A DNA stretch of 64,000 bases, taken from NCBI GenBank assembly GCA_016926955.1, contig JAFGNN010000025.1:1-64000 (forward strand). Direction: 5' to 3'. Under the pieces are notes generated by a model, which was given only the letters and a program-made list of their open reading frames with translations, was not told where the DNA came from and did no database searches. Position 1 is the first letter of the stretch, and every line of letters begins with the position of its first letter. The stretch comes from Spirochaetales bacterium (lineage in GTDB: Bacteria; Spirochaetota; Spirochaetia; Treponematales; UBA12059). Below, in pieces: positions 53,151 to 60,166 of the stretch. The position numbers and the translations under genes are program-made.

Positions 53151-54007
53151 CACCGCCGCTCGAGGGCAGAGCGCCAGGCGTGCAGCAGGATGCCGAAGGC
53201 GACGCCCGCGTTGAGGCTGCCCTTGGTCCCGTACATGGGGATCGAGACGCGCGCCCCGGCGCGCGCGAGGGCCTCGGGGCTGGCGCCGAGCTCCTCGGAA
53301 CCCAGGATGACGACACCGCGCTCGGGGAAGTCGAACTCGTCGATCGGCGTGCCGCCCAGCTCGAGGACGAACACCTCGCCGAGGCCGTCCAGCTCTTCGA
53401 GCGACGCGCGGCGCCAGGGCACGAGCTCCGTCGCGCCCATGGCCGAGCGGAGCGCGCGCGGGTGGAGCGGATCCGCGCAGAAGGGCGACAGGAGGAGCTC
53501 CTCGACGCCGAACGCGTCGGCGCTGCGGAAGGCCGCCCCCACGTTGAAAGGCGAGCGGAGATCTTCGAGGAAGGCGCGCATTCCCGACGCGCTCAGGCGG
53601 GCTCCGGGGACGGGGCAGGCGCGGTCGTCGGGCGGCGGCATGAGGTCCCAGTCGGCGCAGGGCAGGTCGAGCTCGGCGCCGAGATCGCGGCGGGCCCGGT
53701 TCAAGGCGGCTATCGCCCCGCCCGGTCCGGCGACGCTCCCGGCTATCGCGCCCGCGGGTGCGTCCGCCTCCACGGCGGTCCGGCCTTCAGCCAGCAACGC
53801 GAGGATCGAGCGATCGCGCTCCAGCTCCGAGCGGAGCGCGGGGCTGAGTCCGTCGTCGGAGGCGAGCAGGGCGAGCAGTGCCGCGGCATAGGACGCGTCG
53901 AACGGATGCCCGGCCCGCAACGAGCGTTCGAGGGCTTCCAGGGTGGTCGCGGCCTTGCGGCGGCGATGCCCGGGACTCAGGGTCGCGAGCTTGCGGAGGG
54001 CTATCAC
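53150..54007 (-). CDS. SpoU/TrmH-family RNA 2'-O-methyltransferase
   Basis: A 285-residue protein whose C-terminal 150 residues form the SPOUT knot domain: motif 1 LRSPFNVGAAFRSADAFG, motif 2 VVILGSEELGASPEAL and motif 3 SIPMYGTKGSLNAGVAFGILL. These proteins methylate ribose 2'-OH in tRNA or rRNA. The N-terminal 130 residues are Ala/Arg/Leu-rich helices of no clear family. The target RNA cannot be assigned. GTG start, 31 bases after the iron-ADH-like gene, so the two are probably co-transcribed. Confidence 0.88.
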   Translation of the reverse strand: MIALRKLATLSPGHRRRKAATTLEALERSLRAGHPFDASYAAALLALLASDDGLSPALRSELERDRSILALLAEGRTAVEADAPAGAIAGSVAGPGGAIAALNRARRDLGAELDLPCADWDLMPPPDDRACPVPGARLSASGMRAFLEDLRSPFNVGAAFRSADAFGVEELLLSPFCADPLHPRALRSAMGATELVPWRRASLEELDGLGEVFVLELGGTPIDEFDFPERGVVILGSEELGASPEALARAGARVSIPMYGTKGSLNAGVAFGILLHAWRSALERR

Positions 54008-54038
54008 GCGCGCGTTGTCCGAACCGCCCGGGGAGCGG

Positions 54039-55187
54039 TCAGTAGGCGGCCTTGATGAAGTCGAAGACGTCGTCGGTGGAGACGAGGCGCGGCAGATAGT
54101 TCACGAAGTCGAGAGCGCGCGCGTTGGCGGCGGTTTCCACCAGGCGGTCGAGCTGCAGGTCGAAGTCCTTGAGCCGGCTCGGGATCTTCAGCTTGCCGAG
54201 CCGCATCCTGAGGCCCTCGACGGCGGCGTCGGCGCGTTCCGCGGCGGGAGCCTCCGCGTCGCAGTCGCCGAAGGCTGAAGCGAGGGCGGCGACCTTCTCG
54301 AGGCGTCCGCGGGCCGCGTTTTCGAGGGTCCAGGGCAGAAGCACGGCGGCCAGGCTCGACTTCGGAACGCCGAAGCGCGCGTTGATGGCGAAGGCGACCG
54401 CGGTGCCCAGCCCGGCCGAGCTCGAGGCGAGCCCGAGGGACGAAAGCAGCCCGCCCTGTACCGCTTCCTGGCGGACCGCAGGGTCGTCGGGGCGGGCGAT
54501 GATGGCGTCGAGCGCCGCCACCAGCGAAACGGCGGCGCGCTCCAGGACCAGGTCCGAGAAGAAGTCCGAGCGGGCGCTGACGTAGCCCTCGACCGCGTGC
54601 ATCAGGGCGTCGAGCACGCACGAGGCGGCCAGCTTGGCGGAAAGCCCCTCCATTACATTGGGGTCGAGTATGGCGGCCGAGCCGCGGGCGCAGGGCGCGT
54701 GCACGAGCCGGGCGGAGCCGTCCCGGGCATCGGCCAGGACAGCCAGCTCGGAGAGCAGGAAGGGGTCGCGGTACGAGGTGGGGACGGCGATGAAGGGAAT
54801 GCCTTCCTTGTCCGGCGGGGCGCCGTCCATGAGCTGGTCTATGGTTCGGCCGCCGTTGGAGAGGGCGGCTGCCACGCGGGCAAGGGACAGGGTTCGAACG
54901 CCGCCGATCCCGATGACCGCTTTCGGCCGCGAGCCCCGGGCCAGCGCCAGGCATTCCTCGGCGCGGGCGCTGGTGGCGCGGGCGCCGCCCTCGTCCCAGG
55001 CTATGGCCTTGAGGCCGCGTTCCTCGAAGAGCGCCCGCGCGCGGGCGACGGCCCGCGACTCCGACAGGGCCGGATCGACCACGAGCAGGACGCGTTCGGA
55101 TTTGTCGCCGAGCAGGAGCGGGAGCTTGAGGATGGAATCCGGACCGAGCTGGATCTCGGCACCGATACGCAAGCGAAAATCCGCCAT
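54039..55187 (-). CDS. Iron-containing alcohol dehydrogenase family pseudoenzyme
   Basis: A 382-residue protein with the overall plan of group III (iron) alcohol dehydrogenases, but with most functional motifs replaced. The usual GGGSxxDxAK reads GIGGVRTLSLARV (about 93-105). The PTTAGTGSE loop reads PTSYRDPFLLSE (136-147). The metal-ligand pair DAxxHAxE is kept (Asp193, His197), but the two later His ligands align with Phe266 (GTAVAFA) and Lys276 (GVPKSSL). It is therefore unlikely to bind metal and NAD in the normal way. GGAGG precedes the ATG. A hairpin GCCTCGGGC/GCCCGAGGC at 55203-55229 lies in its leader. It is cotranscribed with a SpoU methyltransferase; function unknown. Confidence 0.82.
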   Translation of the reverse strand: MADFRLRIGAEIQLGPDSILKLPLLLGDKSERVLLVVDPALSESRAVARARALFEERGLKAIAWDEGGARATSARAEECLALARGSRPKAVIGIGGVRTLSLARVAAALSNGGRTIDQLMDGAPPDKEGIPFIAVPTSYRDPFLLSELAVLADARDGSARLVHAPCARGSAAILDPNVMEGLSAKLAASCVLDALMHAVEGYVSARSDFFSDLVLERAAVSLVAALDAIIARPDDPAVRQEAVQGGLLSSLGLASSSAGLGTAVAFAINARFGVPKSSLAAVLLPWTLENAARGRLEKVAALASAFGDCDAEAPAAERADAAVEGLRMRLGKLKIPSRLKDFDLQLDRLVETAANARALDFVNYLPRLVSTDDVFDFIKAAY

Positions 55188-55229
55188 CGCTTCGAGCCTC
55201 CGCCTCGGGCGACCGGCCGTGCCCGAGGC

Positions 55230-55259
55230 AAGAAAAAGGGCGGAAGCCCGCTTCCGCCC
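55230..55259 (-). terminator. Intrinsic terminator downstream of flgM
   Basis: On the minus strand, GGGCGGAAG and CTTCCGCCC form a perfect 9-bp stem with a 4-base loop, followed by TTTTTCTT. It separates flgM from the following gene. Confidence 0.93.
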
Positions 55260-55293
55260 GTGAATGCCGTCCTATGAAGGCCTTGGGATGGGC

Positions 55294-55575
55294 CTAGAGC
55301 AGCTGGTCGAGGATGCGGTCCGCGGTCGCCTCGATCACCGCCTGGTCGATCCAGCGCGGATCGTCCAGCTTCGCCTTGAGCTCGGCCACGCGGTCGGCGC
55401 GGACCTCGGGAGCCGCCTTCGCGATCTCGATGCCCGCGAAGAGCTCGGCCTTCTCCCTGGCCTCGGCGGACAGGGCGATCGAGTCGCCGCTCCGGACGTC
55501 CTTTGCCCGTCCGACGTTCGCCGGCTTCTTCGGGTTCTGGATGGGATCCGTCGCGTTCAGTCTGTCGATAGTCAT
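55294..55575 (-). CDS. flgM: Anti-sigma-28 factor FlgM
   Basis: A 93-residue protein with the FlgM signature: a flexible N-terminal half, then DSIALSAEAREKAELF and the sigma-binding helices in RADRVAELKAKLDDPRW and ATADRILDQLL. FlgM holds sigma-28 (FliA) inactive until the hook-basal body is finished and FlgM is exported or otherwise removed. It is a single-gene unit with its own terminator, and its upstream region contains a perfect sigma-28 -10 box, as expected for an autoregulated flgM. It shows that the organism is, or recently was, flagellated. GGCGGGGG lies upstream of the ATG. Confidence 0.92.
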   Translation of the reverse strand: MTIDRLNATDPIQNPKKPANVGRAKDVRSGDSIALSAEAREKAELFAGIEIAKAAPEVRADRVAELKAKLDDPRWIDQAVIEATADRILDQLL

Positions 55576-55603
55576 GGGGCACCCCCGCCTTTCGCTGTAC
55601 CGA

Positions 55604-55631
55604 TTATCGGCAGCGACCGCCGTTTATCTTA
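55604..55631 (-). promoter_or_regulatory. Putative sigma-28 promoter of flgM
   Basis: On the minus strand GCCGATAA (an exact sigma-28 -10 box) is preceded by TAAG at 16 bases, and by TAAA at 11 bases. The usual spacing is 15, so the -35 match is imperfect. The -10 box lies 28 bases upstream of the flgM ATG. Confidence 0.55.
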
Positions 55632-56309
55632 TGCCTTTTTGCGTCCGCTTACAAGCACCGAGAATTCGCCGAGCTGCTCCTTGCGCCCGGAGAGCGTGGC
55701 GAGGGCGCCCGAGGCCGTATCGGCGATGATTTCCTCGTGGAGCTTCGTGAGCTCGCGGCCGATGCGGAGCTCCCGGTCCGGCTCGAGTGCGGCCAGGTCC
55801 TCGAGCAGCTTGAGGATGCGGTGCGGCGACTCGTAGACGAGGAAGGCTTCCTCGCGCGCGAGCAACTCCGCGAGCCGGGCGCGGCGGCGGCCGGGCTTCG
55901 GCGAGAGAAACCCTTCGAAGAGGGTCTCGCGGCCGGGCAGTCCCGCGGCCGAGAGCAGGGTGGCGAAGGCCGAGGCGCCCGGGATGGGCACCACCTCGTG
56001 GCCGGCCTCGCGGGCGCGGAGCGCGGCCACGGCGCCCGGGTCCGAAAGCGCGGGCGTGCCCGCGTCCGAGCAGTACGCCACGGCCTTGCCCTCGCCGAGG
56101 TGTCCGACGATTCGGGCGGCGCCCTTCTCCTCCTCGTAGGCGTAGCAGGGAACGAGGGGCTTCCGGATCTCGTAGTGGTTGAGCAGCTTGAGGGTGTGCC
56201 GCGTATCCTCGCAGGCCACCACGTCGACCTCGCGGAGCACGCGCAGGGCGCGCAGGGTTATGTCCTCGAGGTTGCCGATCGGCGTCGCGACCATGTACAG
56301 GGTGGCCAT
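55629..56309 (-). CDS. rsmI: 16S rRNA 2'-O-methyltransferase RsmI (short form)
   Basis: Methylates the ribose of C1402 in 16S rRNA. The 226-residue protein holds the tetrapyrrole-methylase fold and the family motifs: TPIGNLEDITLRAL at the N-terminus, ACEDTRHTLKLL, YCSDAGTPALSDPG and PIPGASAFATLLSAAGLP. It lacks the roughly 50-residue C-terminal helical domain of E. coli RsmI (286 residues). The ATG at MATLYMVATPIGN is where the family begins; the 148-residue extension in the track is a shadow reading through the opposite gene's promoter region. No strong ribosome-binding site is seen. The stop lies 53 bases upstream of flgM. Confidence 0.93.
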   Translation of the reverse strand: MATLYMVATPIGNLEDITLRALRVLREVDVVACEDTRHTLKLLNHYEIRKPLVPCYAYEEEKGAARIVGHLGEGKAVAYCSDAGTPALSDPGAVAALRAREAGHEVVPIPGASAFATLLSAAGLPGRETLFEGFLSPKPGRRRARLAELLAREEAFLVYESPHRILKLLEDLAALEPDRELRIGRELTKLHEEIIADTASGALATLSGRKEQLGEFSVLVSGRKKA

Positions 56310-56388
56310 GGGCGAAGTATCGCCGCCCCGAGCCGGGCGGGTCAAGCTCAGGCCGAATCCCCTTGGCCCGGAGGGACCCGCGCCCGCC

Positions 56389-56417
56389 TTGTCCGCCGGA
56401 CCGGCGCCGTCTATACT
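56389..56417 (+). promoter_or_regulatory. Promoter predicting a leaderless zinc-ribbon transcript
   Basis: TTGTCC and TATACT with a 17-base spacer. The -10 box ends only 7 bases before the ATG at 56425, so transcription should start at or next to the start codon. Confidence 0.65.
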
Positions 56418-56424
56418 GCCCCCC

Positions 56425-56901
56425 ATGCCGCTCGCAATCCGCGTCGTCGCGTACGCCGCCGTCGCCGTCACCCTGCTCGCACTCGCGCTCTTCCTTTTCA
56501 GGCTGCCGGGCGGGGCGGGGTCGCGCGGCGCGAAGGCCGGCGCGGTGCCGGAGGGGAACGGGGGGACGCCGCGCGCGAGGCGCTCCAAGGCGCGCGTCGG
56601 CTCGGACGGCGTGGTCGCGCCCCGGACCTGTCCCGTGTGCGGCTCGACGCTCGCGCCCGGGGAGCGGGTCCACTCGCGGGTGTTCACGCCCAAGGGCGAC
56701 CGCATCATGCACGTGTACGGCTGCCCGCGCTGCTGGCCGGCGAACGTCCTCAATGTCCGCGTCTGCCCGGTCTGCGAGAAGGAAGTGCCGCGGGAAGGCT
56801 ATCTCGTGGCTCGGCTATTCGAGCGCCCGGACGGTTCCCGGCACGTCCACGTGCTCGGCTGCACGGGCTGCAGGGGGCCGCGCGCGGCTCCGAACCCCTG
56901 A
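56425..56901 (+). CDS. Small membrane-anchored double zinc-ribbon protein
   Basis: A 158-residue protein with one N-terminal transmembrane helix (RVVAYAAVAVTLLALALFLF), a basic Gly/Arg-rich linker and four CxxC pairs forming two zinc ribbons (CPVCGSTL with CPRCWP, and CPVCEKE with CTGCRG). Each ribbon has the phrase H-V-x-GC after it (MHVYGCP, VHVLGCT), so the two halves are an internal duplication. The function is unknown. No ribosome-binding site precedes the ATG and the -10 box is only 7 bases away, so the message is probably leaderless. The next gene follows after 11 bases. Confidence 0.75.
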   Translation: MPLAIRVVAYAAVAVTLLALALFLFRLPGGAGSRGAKAGAVPEGNGGTPRARRSKARVGSDGVVAPRTCPVCGSTLAPGERVHSRVFTPKGDRIMHVYGCPRCWPANVLNVRVCPVCEKEVPREGYLVARLFERPDGSRHVHVLGCTGCRGPRAAPNP

Positions 56902-56912
56902 GGGAGGATCGT

Positions 56913-58061
56913 GTGAGCGATGAACGGAGCGAGGGCGCGAGGGTGCACCGCGCGGTATTCCTGGTCCTGTTCGCGGGCCTCTTCCTGTTGACGGTACGGA
57001 TCTTCCAGCCCTTCCTCTCTGCCATAGTCTGGGCGGGAACGGCCTACGCGGTGCTCCAGCCCCTCTACCGCAGGGTCGCGACCCTGCCCTCGGGCGGGGA
57101 GCGGCCGAAGCTCGCGCGCTCGGCCCTGGCCCTGGCCTTCGCCTCGGGCACCCTGCTGCTGGTGGTCGTCCCGCTGGCGGTGATAGCACTCGTGCTGCTG
57201 GGGCAGGTAATCGACCTGACGCGAAGCCTCGGGGACACCCTCGGCCGGGCGGGCGACTGGTTCTCCGGCCCCGGATTCGCCGCGCTCTCGGCGCGGATCG
57301 CCGAGCTCTCCGGAGGCGCGCTCGACCCCGCTTCGATCGACCTCCGCGGCGAGCTGGGCTCGACCCTGCAGGCCCTCGGAAACGGCGCCGTTTCGATAGC
57401 CGCCGACGCGCTCGGAAACGTGGTGGAATTCGCGGTGACGCTCGCCATGTTCACCGTCACGCTCTATTTCCTGTTCGCCGACGGGCGGCAGCTGCTCGGC
57501 GCGATAGTCGACGCGGCGCCCATACGCAACGAGTACACGGTGTTCTTCATCAGGAAAGCCCGCGACACGGGCCGGGACCTCGCCGTTGGCTACATCGCCG
57601 TCGCGCTGGCCCAGGGGGCCGTCTCCTTCCTCATCTTCCTGGTCATGAAGGTGCCGGGCCCACTGCCGCTCGCCGTGCTCGTGGCGATCAGCAGCCTGAT
57701 TCCGATCGCGGGAACGGGCCTGGTATGGCTGCCCGTCGGGCTCGCGCGGATGGCGTCGGGACAGGTCGCCGGCGGCATCGCGATCATCGTCCTCTGCGCC
57801 GTCTTCGTGTCGATGCTCGACAATGTCCTCCGCCCCCTACTGCTCCGCAAGCGCATGAACCTGCACCCCCTGTTCATCTTCTTCTCGATCATCGGGGGCC
57901 TCCGGCTCTTCGGTTTCAACGGCCTGATCCTCGGACCGCTCGTGCTGGTGCTGTTCTTCGCGGGCGTCGACCTCTACGCCCGCGCCTACGGCCGCACACG
58001 CCGGCGCGACGCCGAAACCGACGACGGCCGGGCGGACCAGATTCCCGCCGAAACGAAGTAA
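56913..58061 (+). CDS. AI-2E-family transporter (PerM-type permease)
   Basis: A 382-residue inner-membrane protein with about eight helices. The family's C-terminal signature is clear: VAISSLIPIAGTGLVWLP, IIVLCAVFVSMLDNVLRPLLL and FFSIIGGLRLFGFNGLILGPLV. Members include PerM and the AI-2 exporter TqsA; the substrate here cannot be told. The start is a GTG behind GGAGG, 11 bases after the zinc-ribbon gene, so they likely share a transcript. The long ORF in the track that begins at 55737 fuses this gene with a shadow of rsmI. Confidence 0.9.
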   Translation: MSDERSEGARVHRAVFLVLFAGLFLLTVRIFQPFLSAIVWAGTAYAVLQPLYRRVATLPSGGERPKLARSALALAFASGTLLLVVVPLAVIALVLLGQVIDLTRSLGDTLGRAGDWFSGPGFAALSARIAELSGGALDPASIDLRGELGSTLQALGNGAVSIAADALGNVVEFAVTLAMFTVTLYFLFADGRQLLGAIVDAAPIRNEYTVFFIRKARDTGRDLAVGYIAVALAQGAVSFLIFLVMKVPGPLPLAVLVAISSLIPIAGTGLVWLPVGLARMASGQVAGGIAIIVLCAVFVSMLDNVLRPLLLRKRMNLHPLFIFFSIIGGLRLFGFNGLILGPLVLVLFFAGVDLYARAYGRTRRRDAETDDGRADQIPAETK

Positions 58062-58065
58062 CGCC

Positions 58066-58902
58066 TCAGCGCTCAAGGCAGGCGAGGTAGGAGTCGTCTA
58101 TCTTCCGGCCCCCCGACGTACGCCCGAGGCGGCGCTCGGGGCGGCCGGGACCATGGAAGTCCGAGCCCGCGCTGACGCGGAAGCCGAACTCGCGCGCGAG
58201 CTTCTCCAGCCGCGCGCAATGGCCCTCGCGGGCGCCGGGGTGCCAGGCTTCGATGCCGTCGACGCCGTATTCCTTCCATTCCCCGAAAAGCAGCCTGAGC
58301 CGCGTCCACGACACGAACAACGACATGGGATGGGCGACGAACGCGAGCCCCCCCGCGCGCTTGACCGCCGAGACGGCCTCGTCGAGAGGCAGGCAGGACT
58401 TGGGCGACCAGAAGGGGCGGTGCTTGCCGAGGTATTTATCGAAGGCGTCCTGGCGATTTTTCGCGGCCTTGCGGGCGACGAGCCAGTCGGCGATGTGCGG
58501 CCGGCCAACCACGCCGCCGGAGGCGTCGCGCAGCTCGCCGTAGTCTCCCTCGATGCCCGCCTCGCGCATGCGGTCGAAGATGCGCTCGTTGCGCTCGTGG
58601 CGCGAGTCCGCGAGGCTGGCGCAGGTCGCGGCAAGCGGGCCCTTCCAGTCGCGGAGCTCGAGGCCGAGCAGGTGGAACTCGCCGGGCGCGAAGGAGATCT
58701 CGAGCTCGACGCCGGGCACGAGGCGGAGCCCCGAGGCGGACGCGGCCGCAAGGGCCTCGTCGACGCCGGCCACCGTATCGTGGTCGGTCAGCGCGAGAGC
58801 CGAGACGCCTTCCTTCGCGGCGCGCGCGACCAAGTCCGAGGGGGAGAGCGAGCCGTCGCTCGCGGTGGAGTGTGAGTGCAGGTCGATCACGCCCTCCAGC
58901 AT
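58066..58902 (-). CDS. PHP-domain phosphoesterase (RNase AM / YciV-like)
   Basis: A 278-residue metal-dependent phosphoesterase. The PHP motifs are complete: DLHSHSTASDGSL at the N-terminus, LALTDHDTVAG near 38-48, GVELEI near 64, HPM near 190 and GSDFHG near 247. The YIIDWLV-like HIADWLV and FDKYLGKHRPFW segment is typical of the YciV subgroup, which hydrolyses nucleoside 3',5'-bisphosphates and trims RNA 5' ends. The exact substrate is inferred from the subgroup. It is convergent with the AI-2E-type gene with only 4 bases between the stops. Confidence 0.9.
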   Translation of the reverse strand: MLEGVIDLHSHSTASDGSLSPSDLVARAAKEGVSALALTDHDTVAGVDEALAAASASGLRLVPGVELEISFAPGEFHLLGLELRDWKGPLAATCASLADSRHERNERIFDRMREAGIEGDYGELRDASGGVVGRPHIADWLVARKAAKNRQDAFDKYLGKHRPFWSPKSCLPLDEAVSAVKRAGGLAFVAHPMSLFVSWTRLRLLFGEWKEYGVDGIEAWHPGAREGHCARLEKLAREFGFRVSAGSDFHGPGRPERRLGRTSGGRKIDDSYLACLER

Positions 58903-58939
58903 AGCGAGGGCGGGCTTCCGTGTCTCGCCGCGTGCCCGG

Positions 58940-58998
58940 TGTCACGAAGCTTCCGGGCAGGGAAATCGACGCCCCCCCATGTCACGAAGCTTCCGGGC
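58940..58998 (+). repeat. Two 19-bp direct repeats upstream of the his promoter
   Basis: TGTCACGAAGCTTCCGGGC occurs at 58940-58958 and again, without change, at 58980-58998. The 40-bp period equals about four helix turns, so both copies face the same side. Each contains the palindrome GAAGCTTC. They end 16 bases before the -35 box, a position typical of activator or repressor sites. Confidence 0.8.
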
Positions 58999-59014
58999 GC
59001 TGCGCAAAAACCGC

Positions 59015-59044
59015 TTGACACGGACGCCGGAGCCATGTTTCTAT
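59015..59044 (+). promoter_or_regulatory. Promoter of the his operon
   Basis: A perfect -35 TTGACA, then TTCTAT as the best -10 at 18 bases. The expected start lies near 59051, only a few bases before the leader-peptide GTG, so the leader peptide would be translated from an almost leaderless end. A second small frame (ATG at 59034, MFLSRAS) overlaps the GTG but lies upstream of the predicted start. Confidence 0.65.
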
Positions 59045-59054
59045 CCCGAGCATC

Positions 59055-59150
59055 GTGAACGAACGACGTTTCGCCCTCGGCACCGCCCTCCTCCATCATC
59101 ACGGCCACCACAGCGCGGCCGCGATGCGGGTCGGCGCGTTCCGGGACTAG
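59055..59150 (+). CDS. hisL: Histidine-rich leader peptide (his attenuator)
   Basis: A 31-codon frame, absent from the ORF track: it starts with GTG, reads LLHHHGHHS with five His codons within six positions (59094-59111), and stops at TAG. It lies between the his promoter and two strong terminator hairpins, with hisG next. In classical attenuation a ribosome stalling at the His codons when charged tRNA-His is scarce changes RNA folding and lets transcription continue. There is no useful ribosome-binding site before the GTG, in keeping with the very short predicted 5' end. Confidence 0.88.
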   Translation: MNERRFALGTALLHHHGHHSAAAMRVGAFRD

Positions 59151-59171
59151 CGGGACGCGACAACGACCAGA

Positions 59172-59202
59172 GCGCCGGCCGGAAGGCCGGCGTTTTCGTT
59201 TC
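59172..59202 (+). terminator. First attenuator hairpin of the his leader
   Basis: CGCCGGCC and GGCCGGCG pair perfectly around a GGAA tetraloop, followed by TTTTCGTTT. Its 3' strand could instead pair with CGCCGGC of the second hairpin (59216-59222), giving the mutually exclusive folds needed for attenuation. Confidence 0.85.
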
Positions 59203-59210
59203 CCTGGCGG

Positions 59211-59247
59211 AACGGCGCCGGCTTCGAACGAGGCCGGCGCCGTTTTT
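59211..59247 (+). terminator. Second attenuator hairpin of the his leader
   Basis: AACGGCGCCGGC and GCCGGCGCCGTT form a perfect 12-bp stem with a 10-base loop and a short T-run (TTTTT, counting the stem end). It follows the first hairpin by 8 bases; one may be the terminator and the other the antiterminator partner, or both may terminate. Confidence 0.82.
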
Positions 59248-59296
59248 GGTTCCGCCCCTCGCTTCGGTCCTCCGGCGCCGGGAAAAGGGGAAACGG

Positions 59297-60166
59297 ATGG
59301 AAACGGGAACGAAACTCCGCATCGGCCTGCCGAAGGGCCGTATGCAGGAAGCGGTGCTCGCGCTGCTCGCCGAGGCGGGCCTCGCGGTCAGGCTCGGCGA
59401 GCGCGACTACCGGCCGACTGTGGCCGGGGGCGGCTTCGACGCAAAGCTGCTCAAGAGCCAGAACATCGTCGAAATGCTCGCGGCGGGCACGCGGGACCTG
59501 GGCTTCGCGGGCGCGGACTGGGCGCGCGAGCTCGGGGCCGAGCTCGTGGAGGTGCTCGACACGGGCTTCGACCCGGTCACCCTGGTGGCGGCCGCCCCGG
59601 CGGCCTCGCTCGGCCCCGGCGGGGAGCTGCCGCGCAAGGCCCTCGTCGTCGCGAGCGAGTACGAGGCCATAGCGCGCGCCTGGATAGCGGAGCGCGGCCT
59701 CGAGGCCGTGTTCGTGCGCTCCTACGGGGCGACCGAGGCCTTTCCGCCCGAGGACGCCGACGTGATCATCGACAACGTGGCGACGGGCTCGACGCTCCGC
59801 GCCAACCGCCTGGCGGTGGTCGACGAGCTCATGCGGAGCACGACGCGACTCTACGCGAGCCGCGAGGCCATGGCCGATCCGGAGAAGGCGCGCGACGTCG
59901 AGCGGGTGGCCCTGCTCTGCCGCTCCGTGCTGGCGGCGCGCGGCCGCGTGATGCTCGAGGTCAACGTGGGCTCCGACGCGCTCGATGCCGTGGTGGCGGC
60001 GCTGCCGTGCATGCGCGAGCCCACCGTGTCGGCGCTGCGCGGGGGCGGGGGCTGGGCCGTCAAGGTGGCCGCCCCGCGCGAGGCCCTGCCGACCCTGATC
60101 CAGGAGATCCGCGCACGCGGCGGCACGGACATCGTCGTCACCGAACCTTCATGGATCGTGCCGTGA
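59297..60166 (+). CDS. hisG: ATP phosphoribosyltransferase (long form)
   Basis: Catalyses the first step of histidine biosynthesis, joining ATP and PRPP. The 289-residue length and the C-terminal ACT-like domain (VMLEVNVGSDALDAVVAAL) mark the long HisG form, which is feedback-inhibited by histidine and needs no HisZ. The N-terminal GLPKGRM, the GADWARELG region and DNVATGSTLRANRL with the PRPP-binding loop are present. GGGGAAACGG precedes the ATG. First gene of the his cluster behind an attenuator. Confidence 0.95.
   Translation: METGTKLRIGLPKGRMQEAVLALLAEAGLAVRLGERDYRPTVAGGGFDAKLLKSQNIVEMLAAGTRDLGFAGADWARELGAELVEVLDTGFDPVTLVAAAPAASLGPGGELPRKALVVASEYEAIARAWIAERGLEAVFVRSYGATEAFPPEDADVIIDNVATGSTLRANRLAVVDELMRSTTRLYASREAMADPEKARDVERVALLCRSVLAARGRVMLEVNVGSDALDAVVAALPCMREPTVSALRGGGGWAVKVAAPREALPTLIQEIRARGGTDIVVTEPSWIVP

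Noticed and set aside
59034-59057. A 7-codon frame (MFLSRAS) as the his leader peptide
   Set aside because: It has no His codons and lies upstream of or within the predicted -10 region; the GTG frame at 59055 carries the His run.
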